From NCBI GenBank assembly GCA_031551765.1, contig JAVBNC010000094.1:1-54714 (forward strand): a stretch of 54,714 bases of DNA. The letters run 5' to 3'. A model generated the notes under the pieces. It was not told where the DNA came from and searched no databases. It saw nothing but the letters and a program-made list of their open reading frames with translations. Position 1 is the first letter of the stretch. Each line of letters opens with the position of its first letter. Shown here piece after piece: positions 22,465 through 30,090 of this stretch. This stretch comes from JAVBNC01 sp031551765. GTDB lineage: Bacteria; Desulfobacterota; Desulfovibrionia; Desulfovibrionales; Desulfovibrionaceae. The translations under genes and the position numbers were made by a program.

Positions 22465-23589
22465 TTAATCCAGTCCCATGGCCTTGCCGACTTTTTTCAG
22501 GACTTTTTTGGCTTTGTTCAGGGGCTTGTCTGTTTCCAGTTCCGCGAATTCGCGCAGCAGTTCTTCCTGGCGGGAAGAGATGCGGGTGGGGGTGAGCACT
22601 TTGATTTCCACCAGCAGGTCGCCCTTGCGGGAGCTGTTGATGTAGGGCAGCCCGCCGCCCTGCAGGCGGAAGACTTCCCCGCTCTGGGTGCCCTTGGGAA
22701 TTTCCATGGCCAGGGGGCCGTCCAGGCCGGGCACTTCGATACGGTCGCCAAGCGCGGCCTGCACGAAGGTGATTTCCTGGTCAATGAGCAGGTTCTGGCC
22801 TTCGCGCTGAAAGACTTTGTCTTCCGCCACCTGGATGACCACGTACAGGTCGCCGGGGGGGCCGCCGTACATGCCGGGCTCGCCTTCGCCCCTCAGACGC
22901 AGGCGGTTGCCGGTGTCCACCCCGGCGGGCACGCGCACGGCCAGCTCGCGGGTTTCCTGTATGGCCCCTGCCCCTTTGCAGCGGGCGCAGGGGTGGGGAA
23001 TGACCTGGCCCAGGCCGTTGCATTCCGGACAGGGCATGGCGATTTGGAAAAAGCCCTGGCTGTGGCGCACCTGGCCCCGGCCGCCGCACTGGCGGCAGGT
23101 TTCCGCGGATGTGCCGGGTTCCGCGCCGCTCCCGCCGCATGCCGGGCAGGGCACTTTTTTGGGGATTTTCAGGGAGATTTCGTCGCCGCTGGCGGCCTGG
23201 CGCAGGGAAATTTCCAGATTGTAGCGCAAATCAGCGCCCTGCTGGGACCGGGTGGCCCGGCCGCCGCGCGCGCCCATGGAAAAGCCGAACAGATCGCCGA
23301 AAATATCGCTGAAGTGGCTGAAAATATCTTCGTTGCTGGCGAACCCGCCGCCGCCGAACCCGCCGTTCACGCCGTCGTGCCCGAAACGGTCGTAGCGGGC
23401 GCGCTTGTCCGGGTCGCGCAGAATGTCGTAGGCTTCCGCCGCTTCTTTGAAGCGCTTTTCCGCCTCGGCGTCGCCGGGGTTGCGGTCCGGGTGATAGCGC
23501 AGGGCCATTTGCCGGTACGACTTTTTAATCTCGTCGTCCGTGGCCGTGCGGGTCACTTCCAGAATTTCGTAGTAGTCGCGCCTTGCCAT
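22465..23589 (-). CDS. dnaJ: Chaperone protein DnaJ
   Basis: Type I Hsp40 co-chaperone of DnaK. The 374 residues show the J domain (HPD in RYHPDRNP), a Gly/Phe-rich segment (NGGFGGGGFASNEDIF), and four zinc-binding CxxCxGxG-type repeats (CPACGGSG, CRQCGGRG, CPECNGLG, CARCKGAG), then the substrate-binding C-terminal domains. The start is ATG 23589, where the protein begins MARRDYYEILEV; the longer frame to 23715 adds only non-homologous sequence. It lies 200 nt downstream of rpoZ, on the same strand. DnaK and GrpE are not in the window. Confidence 0.96.
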   Translation of the reverse strand: MARRDYYEILEVTRTATDDEIKKSYRQMALRYHPDRNPGDAEAEKRFKEAAEAYDILRDPDKRARYDRFGHDGVNGGFGGGGFASNEDIFSHFSDIFGDLFGFSMGARGGRATRSQQGADLRYNLEISLRQAASGDEISLKIPKKVPCPACGGSGAEPGTSAETCRQCGGRGQVRHSQGFFQIAMPCPECNGLGQVIPHPCARCKGAGAIQETRELAVRVPAGVDTGNRLRLRGEGEPGMYGGPPGDLYVVIQVAEDKVFQREGQNLLIDQEITFVQAALGDRIEVPGLDGPLAMEIPKGTQSGEVFRLQGGGLPYINSSRKGDLLVEIKVLTPTRISSRQEELLREFAELETDKPLNKAKKVLKKVGKAMGLD

Positions 23590-23789
23590 AAAGCTGAATA
23601 CCTTTGAAACGCTCGTTCCGTCGTGCGGCAATTCCGGGCGCCGCCGCGCGGGGCTGAAAAAACGCGCCCCGGCCAACATGCGCCTGGACCGCGTTTTCCT
23701 ACGGCCGCGTTCCACCTGGGCGGCGGAAATTCACCGCCGTCCTTCAGAACCCGCTGTTGCCGTCAAAAACCGCGCGCCAAAAGCGTGCC

Positions 23790-24023
23790 TCAATCGTTGT
23801 CCAGTTCCAGAGGCGAGGTGATGGGCGTGTAGTAGGAAAGATCGTCCGGCATGACCTTGCCGGCGGCGATTTCGCGCAGGGCGGTAACCACTTCCTTGTT
23901 GCGCGAGTCCACCAGGGGCTCATACCCCTCGCGGTACTGGCGCACGCGCTTGATAGCCATTTGCACCAGCAGAAAGCGGTTATCCACGCGTTCTTGGCAG
24001 TCTTCAACAGTAATGCGGGCCAT
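23790..24023 (-). CDS. rpoZ: RNA polymerase omega subunit
   Basis: Small subunit that helps fold and assemble beta-prime into RNA polymerase. The 77 residues begin MARITVEDCQERVDNRFLLV and contain the conserved RVRQYREG and VVTALREIAAGKV blocks. ATG 24023 is preceded by a strong AAGGAGG; the longer frame to 24059 lacks one. A TTGACA hexamer (minus strand, 24107-24112) and a second TTGACC lie about 85 nt upstream in a less GC-rich patch, but the -10 box is unclear. dnaJ follows; the 200-nt gap between them holds nothing recognisable. Confidence 0.95.
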   Translation of the reverse strand: MARITVEDCQERVDNRFLLVQMAIKRVRQYREGYEPLVDSRNKEVVTALREIAAGKVMPDDLSYYTPITSPLELDND

Positions 24024-24113
24024 GCGGGCCTCCTTGGGCAAAAACGAATCCGGCAACACCGGTATCTGCTATGGAAATGTGTACACTTAGGGTAAAGGTC
24101 AAGCCTTGTCAAT

Positions 24114-24174
24114 ACAGATGACGGGCACCCGGCCTTCCTGGCCGGGATGCCCTCTCGCGGCGGGGGTTGTGCGG
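24114..24174 (-). repeat. Intergenic repeat module H (copy 2, inverted)
   Basis: Reverse complement of 1822-1889, with the palindromic core CCCGGCCTTCCTGGCCGGG. It lies just upstream of the rpoZ promoter region. These are the only two copies seen in the window. Confidence 0.7.
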
Positions 24175-24615
24175 GGCGTGAAAGCCGCTGGCGGGCGCGA
24201 CCGCCGGCTCGGTGCGCGTTATAAAACATTTTTCTGGCACCCCGCCGCTCCGCGGGCCCACGTTCTGGGGCCGGGTTGTGCTGACACTGAAGAGAAAAGG
24301 CCCCGCGCTCAAGTGTCGGGCGCGAATCCGGCCCAGGACCGGGACGGCCGTTCCTGGCGCACCCTCCGCGCCAGCCTCCGCCGACAGTCCCGGAACCTTC
24401 GCGCTTTCTTAATCAACGACGGCCGAGCAAAACCTGCCGAAATTCGTGGCCTGTTCGTGGCCTGGGAGCATCAATGGAGTTTGTGGCCGAGTGAGCCCTT
24501 GGGCGAGCCGGCCACTTTGTCCGCGGAGTAGCTTGCGTGGCCGCCCGTGGAGCGTTTCCGCCTTCCTCAATAGCGACAGGAAAGCCCCGACTTAGGCAGC
24601 GGCAGGAGGGCGCCT
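24175..24615. other. Unassigned 441-nt stretch in the rpoZ / DHH gap
   Basis: Unlike most gaps here, this piece does not match any of the repeat modules. Open frames exist on both strands but none has a ribosome binding site, a recognisable domain or a sensible amino-acid composition. It includes a direct repeat TTCGTGGCCTG x2 near 24444 and the sequence ACAGGAAAGCCCCG near 24588. A non-coding RNA is possible; I looked for tRNA, tmRNA and RNase P features and did not find them. Confidence 0.3.
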
Positions 24616-24730
24616 TATACCCCCGGAGGGGGCCGGAGCGCGGCGCGGGCCAGGCCCGCCAGGGCCATCGAGCGCGGGGGCCGGGCGGATCCGGCTGTGC
24701 CGGTCCGCATCTTCCCGGCCCCGGAGCGGA
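24616..24730 (-). repeat. Intergenic repeat module D (copy 4, inverted)
   Basis: TTATACCCCCGGAGGGGGCC ... CCAGGCCCGCCAGGGCCAT ... TTCCCGGCCCCGGAGCGG, the reverse complement of the module at 71. Downstream (24731-24904) nothing is recognisable. Confidence 0.75.
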
Positions 24731-24904
24731 AGAAAGACGAGAGTGCAGAGAGGAGGCCGCAAGCCTCGCTCTCTGCCCGCGCATACGGGCGCGGAATCAT
24801 AAGAGCGCGAAGCGCATCAATATAGACTTAACGTGACTTACGGTCAGGCCACCCGCTGCCCGGAGGGCGTGACAGCACAACGTAACGTGCGGAGCGGCAA
24901 CGCG

Positions 24905-24968
24905 TTTTCTTCTCTCCCCCGTCGCGCTTCCGCCTGGATCCCCCGGCCAAGCCGGGGATGACGGGTGG
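24905..24968 (-). repeat. Intergenic repeat module G (copy 2, inverted)
   Basis: CCGTCGCGCTTCCGCCTGGA, then TCCCCCGGCCAAGCCGGGG and ATGACGGG; inverted copy of 6327-6400. The inner palindrome CCCCGGCCAAGCCGGGG is conserved in form between the two. Confidence 0.65.
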
Positions 24969-25045
24969 AGAGGGGCAGGGCTTCCGGCAGTCCGGTCCAC
25001 CTGACGACAGGTGGAAATAATGGAGCTCCCGGCCGCCCGGCCGCC

Positions 25046-26071
25046 CTACGCTCCTCCGCTCTCGGACGCGGGCGCGGCCGCGCCCGCCGCTTTCGCCCGC
25101 CGCCGCGTCCCGGCCAACACGCGCTTGTAGATGAACAGCTCCAAGTCCTTGCCCTGCGCGGCGGAAGCCGGAAATTCCGCCCTGGCCATAACTTTGTGCC
25201 CGCCCGCCGAGCCAATGTCTCCGAACTGGGCGGAAGCCATGCGGCCCAGGTCGCGCGTCACGCCGTCGCCCCGGAAAATGACGACCGCCGTCTCGCCGTA
25301 TAACCCGCTCACCGCGACCCAGCGGAACTCGTACACGCGCATGAAGAAATCCGCGATAATCACCAGAATGTCCGGGTTTTCCACCTCGTCCACGTACACG
25401 AACTGGCCGGAACCGGCCGTGTGCATACTGACGCAGGCCCGCGCGAAATAATCCAGCCAGCGGCGGTGGAATTCGCTGCGGGCTATGCGTGAAAGCATGG
25501 CGTGGTCCGCGAACTTGGCCAGGTAGTGGTAGGCGCGCAGGTCTATCTCGCTGAATTTGCGCTCGAAATTGCCCGTGTCGCTCTTGATGCCGAACTGCAG
25601 GGCTGTTGCCAGCAGTTTGCCCGGCCGTATGTTCAGGTTGTAGAGGTGCTCCGTCAAAAGCGTGCTGGTGGCGCCGTATTCCGGCCGTATTTCGCGGTAG
25701 CCGCTGAGGGTGCATTCCGGCGGCACGGGGTGGTGGTCGATGACGATGGAAAAATCAATGTCCTTGAACTGCGGGTTGTGGTGGGGCTGGGAATCCACCA
25801 TGGCGAAGTTGTTGTGCCGCGCGGCCAGTTCCGGGGTCAGGCGCTGCATGTGCAGGCGGGTGTAGCGGATCATGGCCAGGTTGTCCGGCCGGGTGACTTC
25901 GTTGATGCAGGCTATTTCCACGTCTTCCACGCGGTGGATCATGATGCGGCGGAGCGCCATGGCGGAAGCCATGGCGTCCGGGTCCGCGTTGATGCAAATC
26001 AGCCAGCTGCCCTCGCGGGAAAACAACTCCAAAAGGTCTGGAAGCTTGGGCAGCTTGCGAAAGTAGGACAC
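25046..26071 (-). CDS. DHH-family phosphoesterase (NrnA / oligoribonuclease-like)
   Basis: The 341-residue protein has the DHH/DHHA1 architecture of NrnA-type nano-RNases and pAp phosphatases. Metal-binding motifs run in order: CINADPDAMASAMAL (motif I), AMVDSQPH, and IDHHPVP (DHH). The C-terminal DHHA1 domain ends with the glycine-rich GSAGGHKVMARAEF, where nucleotide substrates bind. Expected to be cytoplasmic and to finish RNA decay or remove 3'-phosphoadenosine phosphate, which matters in sulfate assimilation; the substrate cannot be told from sequence. It starts 42 nt after the stop of the TIM-barrel gene upstream, so they are probably one transcript. The C-terminal tail is Ala-rich. Confidence 0.82.
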   Translation of the reverse strand: MSYFRKLPKLPDLLELFSREGSWLICINADPDAMASAMALRRIMIHRVEDVEIACINEVTRPDNLAMIRYTRLHMQRLTPELAARHNNFAMVDSQPHHNPQFKDIDFSIVIDHHPVPPECTLSGYREIRPEYGATSTLLTEHLYNLNIRPGKLLATALQFGIKSDTGNFERKFSEIDLRAYHYLAKFADHAMLSRIARSEFHRRWLDYFARACVSMHTAGSGQFVYVDEVENPDILVIIADFFMRVYEFRWVAVSGLYGETAVVIFRGDGVTRDLGRMASAQFGDIGSAGGHKVMARAEFPASAAQGKDLELFIYKRVLAGTRRRAKAAGAAAPASESGGA

Positions 26072-26113
26072 GATCCGCTCCTGATGCCGTCGGTCAATGA
26101 GGAAAAAAGCAGC

Positions 26114-26962
26114 CTATTCGGCCGCCCCGCCGGAAAGCCATTCCCGGACCAGGGGCAGGGAAGCCTCTATTTCCGCCCAGGCAAAGCATTCCAGCATCAG
26201 CACGGCGGAACGCGGCACGGCGCGGGTGAGCGCCCGCCCCAGCTCCCTGCCCGGCCCGTCCAGGTCAGTCAGGGGACCGTGCCGGCCGGAAGGCGCGGTG
26301 CTGTTCAAATGCACCATACCCGCCCTTGCCGCCAGGGGCAAGAATTCCGTCAACGTTTTCCGCCCGCCGGCCAGCATGTGCCCCAGGTCCAGGCAGACCT
26401 GAAAACCGCAGCTTTCGATGCAGGGCGCAAGGCCAGTCAGGTCTTGCTCCACGGTGTTTTCCAGCAGAATGTGGCCGGGGTCGCGGCCCGCGCCTTTCCA
26501 GGCGGTGGCGAAGGCGGTCAGCCGCTTTTCCGTGTCCTTCGCGGAAAGGGGCGCCGGGGCGGCCGGGGGGTGCAAAACCGCCCGTTCCGCGCCCAGAAAG
26601 GCAATTTTTTCCATAAGCGCCAGGCAGGTTTCCACGGCGGCCCCCCCGTCCCAAACCAGGTCCAGGGGCAGGTGCGCGTGCCAGGAAAGGGGCAGCTCCG
26701 CCAGGTCCAGGGGCAGGTCCTTGCCGGAGTAAGCCAAACTTGACCTTGACTTCATGAACAAAAGGCCTGCTTCATCCGCCCGGCCCGCGATAAAGCGGCA
26801 ATTTTCCGCCACAGGGCCGGGCAAAACCCAGGAAGGAACAGCCAGAACCCTACCATCCGGAAGGAACCCGCCCACCGTATTGCAGGGCTGTGACTTTTTT
26901 GCCACAGTTGCGGAAAACACACGCTGCCCGGCCCCGGGAAAAAATTTTGATTTCTTTTGCAT
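26114..26962 (-). CDS. Xylose-isomerase-like TIM-barrel protein, possible CbiR cobamide-remodelling phosphodiesterase
   Basis: The protein shows the AP-endonuclease-2/xylose isomerase TIM-barrel fold: VLAVPSWVLPGPVAENCRFI, ADEAGLLFM, LPLSWHAHLPLDLVW, HILLENTVEQDLTG, QVCLDLGHMLAGG and MVHLNS. The metal-binding His, Glu and Asp sit at strand ends. The SWVLPGxVAENCRFLAGRxDEVGLLF and WHVHLPLDLPW pattern is the one I associate with CbiR, which opens the nucleotide loop of cobamides so the lower ligand can be swapped. That assignment is from memory and tentative. The start is uncertain: ATG 26962 gives 282 residues but lacks a clear ribosome binding site, and homology seems to begin about 35 residues later. 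Confidence 0.55.
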   Translation of the reverse strand: MQKKSKFFPGAGQRVFSATVAKKSQPCNTVGGFLPDGRVLAVPSWVLPGPVAENCRFIAGRADEAGLLFMKSRSSLAYSGKDLPLDLAELPLSWHAHLPLDLVWDGGAAVETCLALMEKIAFLGAERAVLHPPAAPAPLSAKDTEKRLTAFATAWKGAGRDPGHILLENTVEQDLTGLAPCIESCGFQVCLDLGHMLAGGRKTLTEFLPLAARAGMVHLNSTAPSGRHGPLTDLDGPGRELGRALTRAVPRSAVLMLECFAWAEIEASLPLVREWLSGGAAE

Positions 26963-27114
26963 AAAGTCTAGACAAATAACCGGAACGGCCCTAAAAATGA
27001 TACTTAGTTTTTCATCTGACGCGGGACGATGTAGAACAACAGATAACGGTCTGGATTTTGCAACGTTTTGCCTCAAAAGAAAAACGAGAGATATTTCTCG
27101 CTCAGGACCATGCC

Positions 27115-27288
27115 ATGACCACGTTCCGATGTCACTTCCAACACTGCCTCAACCCGCTGCACGTTTACTGCCGGCTGCGCGAATGGGGCCTTTCCGTCTC
27201 TTTCGCCCTGCGGGTGACCGGCGCCTACGAGCGCCTGTACAGAACCTGCCTTTGCCGCCCGAATTGTGAGCCTCCCGCCAGCGAGTAA
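27115..27288 (+). CDS. Small Cys-rich conserved-looking protein, 57 residues
   Basis: An unrecognised short protein that looks real: ATG 27115 has CAGGAC upstream, the frame has Cys at several spaced positions (FRCHFQHC, HVYCRLREWG, RTCLCRPNC), balanced composition, and it is followed by its own strong terminator. It is predicted soluble and small enough to be a metal- or Fe-S-binding peptide. It is transcribed divergently from the CbiR-like gene across an AT-rich 150-nt region with a CGAGA-N6-TCTCG hairpin at 27085-27100. The frame is open to 27058, but the later start is better placed. Function unknown. Confidence 0.6.
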   Translation: MTTFRCHFQHCLNPLHVYCRLREWGLSVSFALRVTGAYERLYRTCLCRPNCEPPASE

Positions 27289-27313
27289 GCGCCGCCGTTA
27301 TATCAGAAAGCCC

Positions 27314-27349
27314 GCTTCCGGTGAAGACGCTCGCCGGAAGCGTTTTTTT
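27314..27349 (+). terminator. Rho-independent terminator of the 57-residue gene
   Basis: A perfect 8-bp stem GCTTCCGG/CCGGAAGC around a 12-nt loop that also contains GCTCG, followed by T7. It supports transcription of the small gene at 27115. Confidence 0.85.
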
Positions 27350-27359
27350 CCGTCCTTCT

Positions 27360-27456
27360 TCCGCTCCGGGGCCGGGAAGACGCGTGACCGGCAAAGCCGG
27401 ATCACGCCCGGCCCCCGCGCTCCATGGCCCTGGCGGGCCTGGCCTTCCGCTCCGGA
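27360..27456 (+). repeat. Intergenic repeat module D (copy 5)
   Basis: TCCGCTCCGGGGCCGGGAAG, then ACGCGTGACCGGCAAAGCCGG ... CATGGCCCTGGCGGGCCTGG, in plus orientation. It lies between the small gene's terminator and the 3' end of the second cheV. Confidence 0.75.
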
Positions 27457-27474
27457 ATGGACCGCCGCGCTTTT

Positions 27475-28446
27475 TCAGGAGGCCGGGGTTGCCGCCACAG
27501 CCAATGGTTTCCCTTCTATCAGCGCCAGGACGCGCCCGACCAGGGAGCGCACTTCCGGTTTGGCGATCTGGTCGTCCGCGCCCACGGAAAGTCCCTTGTG
27601 CCGCAGCTTGTCCGTGATCAGCGAGGAAAAGAGGACGACGGGCAGCTTTTTCAGGGCGTTGTCGTCCTTGATCTGTTTGCACAAGGTGTGGCCGTCCATC
27701 TGGGGCATTTCTATGTCCGCTATCATCACCTGCACGTAGTCCGTGGGGGAGCGGCCCTCGCTTTCCGCGCGTTTTTTCACGTCCACCAGGCGTTCCCAGG
27801 CGTCGCGGCCGTTGGAGACGGCTTCCACTTCGAAATTGGCCTTTTGCAGCAGGTCTTTGATCATTTCCCGGATCACGGTGGAATCGTCCGCTATCAGGGC
27901 GCGGTAGCGCTGGTGGTTCCGCCAGTCCACGGCTTCGTCCAGGTGCAGGCCCAGCTTGGGGTTCAGCGCGCTGACGATGTGTTCCAGGTCCAGCAGGAAC
28001 ACGATGCGGTCTTCCAGCTTGAGCACGCCGGTGATGGTGTTGCGGGTAAGGGCGGAAACATAGGCGTTGGGCGGTTCCACCGCTTCCCAGCTGATGCGGT
28101 GGATGCGGTTGACCCCGGAAACCATGAAGGCCGTGGTCACGCTGTTGAATTCCGTGACAATGACCTTGGGCGACACCTCGTCCGAGCTCTTTTTGCCCAG
28201 CCACAGAGCCAGGTCCACCAGCGGGATGATGTGCGAGCGCAAGTTGAACGCGCCCAGCACGGACTTGTCCCGCACTTCCGGCATGCCCGTGATTTTGGGC
28301 AGGCGGATTATTTCCAGCACCTTGGCGACGTTGACGCCGTAGTAGCCTTTGTAGTGTTTCCCGTTCTCGTCCGTTTCCTCGAGATGGAACTCCACAATTT
28401 CCAGTTCGTTGGTGCCCGCTTCCAGAAGAATATTGGTCTGACTCAT
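27475..28446 (-). CDS. cheV: Chemotaxis protein CheV (CheW-REC fusion), copy 2
   Basis: A second CheV of 323 residues. The CheW domain covers about residues 1-170 (YYGVNVAKVLEIIRLPKITG, SHIIPLVDLALWLGKK, VSGVNRIHRISWEAVEPP) and the receiver domain about 180-310 (LIADDSTVIREMI, phospho-Asp in IADIEMPQMDG, Lys in IAKPEV). It is colinear with the protein at 10834-11793 and shares long identical stretches, but it keeps the canonical double Asp (ADDS) and has a different linker. No receptor or kinase gene adjoins it. Upstream, GCATAATTTATGC at about 28504-28516 is a palindrome that may be part of its control region. Confidence 0.9.
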   Translation of the reverse strand: MSQTNILLEAGTNELEIVEFHLEETDENGKHYKGYYGVNVAKVLEIIRLPKITGMPEVRDKSVLGAFNLRSHIIPLVDLALWLGKKSSDEVSPKVIVTEFNSVTTAFMVSGVNRIHRISWEAVEPPNAYVSALTRNTITGVLKLEDRIVFLLDLEHIVSALNPKLGLHLDEAVDWRNHQRYRALIADDSTVIREMIKDLLQKANFEVEAVSNGRDAWERLVDVKKRAESEGRSPTDYVQVMIADIEMPQMDGHTLCKQIKDDNALKKLPVVLFSSLITDKLRHKGLSVGADDQIAKPEVRSLVGRVLALIEGKPLAVAATPAS

Positions 28447-28596
28447 GGTTTGCCCCGCCCGTTCATAAAGTATGGATGCTCAAGAATACAGGATAACGCA
28501 TTCCGCATAAATTATGCAAGACAGGGGGCTTTTCGGAGTCCTTTACTACAGTTATAGTATAAATTTGCCGTATCGCCGGAAAGGACGGAAGCGGTA

Positions 28597-28871
28597 AGAT
28601 GGATCCTTCGCCGCGCTCAGGATGACGTGTGGAAAAAAAGCGATTCTCCCGTACCCACCCTGAATGGGTTCCAAGGGGCGCGCCCCTTGGCGGGAGGGTC
28701 CTCATACCCCCGGGGGGGGGGGGGCCGCAGGCCAGGCCCGCCAGGGCCTTGGAGCGACAAGGCGGGCCGGATCCGGCTTTGCCGGTCCGGCAGTTCACCG
28801 CCGCAGGAGCGGAAAAAAGGCGGCGGAGCCCTCTTTGGCCGCCGGAGGCATGCTCTTCATTGGCTTCAACA
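28597..28871 (+). repeat. Module E, then module C interrupted by module D
   Basis: 28597-28630 is module E (AGATGGATCCTTCGCCGCGC). 28657-28697 is the first half of an inverted module C (CACCCTGAATGGGTTCCAAG...CTTGGCGGG). An inverted module D occupies about 28704-28813, and the second half of module C (GCCCTCTTTGGCCGCCGGAG...CATTGGCTTCAACAGC) follows to 28871. In the intact copy at 29969 the two halves are only about 10 nt apart. A run of 13 G lies at 28712-28724. No gene is present in this 426-nt gap. Confidence 0.78.
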
Positions 28872-28872
28872 G

Positions 28873-29736
28873 CTACAACTCTTCCAGCGCCTTCTGCACC
28901 GCGTCGATATGCGCCGCCGGGGTGGAGGCCCCGGCTGTCAGGCCCGCCACTTTCCAGGCCCGGATCCGGTCCAGGGGCAGGTCTTTGGCGTCTTCCACCA
29001 GCACCACGGGCACATTCTGGCCGCCGGCCACTTCCGCCAGCCGCCGGGTGTTGCCGCTGTTGCGGCCGCCCACCACCACCACGCCGTCCACGCCACGGGC
29101 CAGGGCAATGGCTTCTTCCTGGCGCTTGCGGGTGGCGTCGCAAATGGTGCGCAACACGGGCAAATCATAGCCCAGGCGCTCTTTCAGCCGCGCGTGGATG
29201 CGGCCGAACGCCTCCTGGTCCTGCGTGGTCTGGGCGGCCAGAAAATAGGGCACGGCCGGGCTGAGTTCCAGCGCTTCCGCCTCCTCTTCCGTGCCGAACA
29301 CCAGGGCCCGCCCGCCGGTGTAGCTGACCAGTCCCCGCACTTCCGGGTGTTCCGCCTCCCCGAACAGCAGCAGCACGCCGCCGCTGCCTTCCCACGCGGC
29401 CTGGATGGCGGTCTGGGCCTTTTTGACCTTGGGGCAGGTGGCGTCAATAATCCGCGCCCCGCTGCGCGCCAGGCGCTCTTCCGCCTCCCTGGCCAGGCCG
29501 TGCGCGCGGATAAGCACCAGATCGCCCTCCCGGACGGCCTCCGCCTCTTCCAAACAAAGCACCCCCTGCCCGGCATATTCCTCAATAACCCTGGGGTTAT
29601 GGATAATAGGCCCCAAGGTGACCAGCCGCCCCTGCCTCCCTTCCGCCTTCCAGGCTTCCAGCGCCTTGTCCAGACGCCGCAGGGCCAGACTGACCCCCAT
29701 GCAAAACCCCGCCGTGCGGGCGCGGATAACTTTCAT
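28873..29736 (-). CDS. ispH: 4-hydroxy-3-methylbut-2-enyl diphosphate reductase
   Basis: Last enzyme of the MEP isoprenoid pathway; reduces HMBPP to isopentenyl and dimethylallyl diphosphate with a [4Fe-4S] cluster. The three cluster cysteines are visible in TAGFCMGV (residue 12), DATCPKVKK (near 98) and RTICDATRKRQ (near 188). The substrate-binding His are in IHNPRVIEEY and RAHGL, and the C-terminal GASTPA motif is present. Length 287 is usual. The gene stands alone between repeat clusters, and a module B repeat lies just upstream of its start. Confidence 0.95.
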   Translation of the reverse strand: MKVIRARTAGFCMGVSLALRRLDKALEAWKAEGRQGRLVTLGPIIHNPRVIEEYAGQGVLCLEEAEAVREGDLVLIRAHGLAREAEERLARSGARIIDATCPKVKKAQTAIQAAWEGSGGVLLLFGEAEHPEVRGLVSYTGGRALVFGTEEEAEALELSPAVPYFLAAQTTQDQEAFGRIHARLKERLGYDLPVLRTICDATRKRQEEAIALARGVDGVVVVGGRNSGNTRRLAEVAGGQNVPVVLVEDAKDLPLDRIRAWKVAGLTAGASTPAAHIDAVQKALEEL

Positions 29737-29770
29737 AAGATCTCCTTTGAGTGGGGCGGGTGGAGGCCAG

Positions 29771-29884
29771 ACGCCCGGAGGAGGGGAAACCCCTTTTTGG
29801 GAAAAAAGGGGTTTCCCCTCCCCCGGACCTCCTCCCCTTCCTCAAAAAACTTTGACGGGGTGTATGGGGGCGGGCGGCGTTGAT
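29771..29884 (-). repeat. Intergenic repeat module B (copy 4, inverted)
   Basis: ACGCCCGGAGGAGGGGAAAC, then a hairpin of GGGGAAACCCCTTTTT with AAAAAGGGGTTTCCCC, then ACTTTGACGGGGTGTATGGG. The arms differ from the other copies but the pairing is kept (compensated changes), which suggests the fold is selected or recently generated. Confidence 0.8.
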
Positions 29885-29968
29885 GGTTTGGCATCATGCG
29901 TGTCGGGTTTTGCCTTTTTAGGGCTTTCGCGTCAGTATATGGGCGAATCATGCGCTACTTTTTATAGT

Positions 29969-30070
29969 CACCCTGAAAGGGGTCCAGGGGCGCCAGCCCT
30001 TGGCGGGTGAGTCCAGAGAGGGCGGAGCCCTCTTTGGCCGCCGGAGGCATTCTCTTACCCGGCTTCGACA
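29969..30070 (-). repeat. Intergenic repeat module C (copy 3, inverted)
   Basis: CACCCTGAAAGGGGTCCAGG, then GGCGCCAGCCCTTGGCGGG, TGAGTCCAGAGAGGGCGGAG, CCCTCTTTGGCCGCCGGAGG and GGCTTCGACA. It covers the leader of hemB up to 21 nt before its start. Confidence 0.75.
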
Positions 30071-30090
30071 AAATTCCTCTTGGAGCAATC

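Noticed and set aside
24580..24610. ACAGGAAAGCCCCG as part of an RNase P RNA
   Set aside because: It only loosely resembles the GAGGAAAGUCC core, and the matching distal elements (such as the ACAGAA block) are missing at the right spacing.
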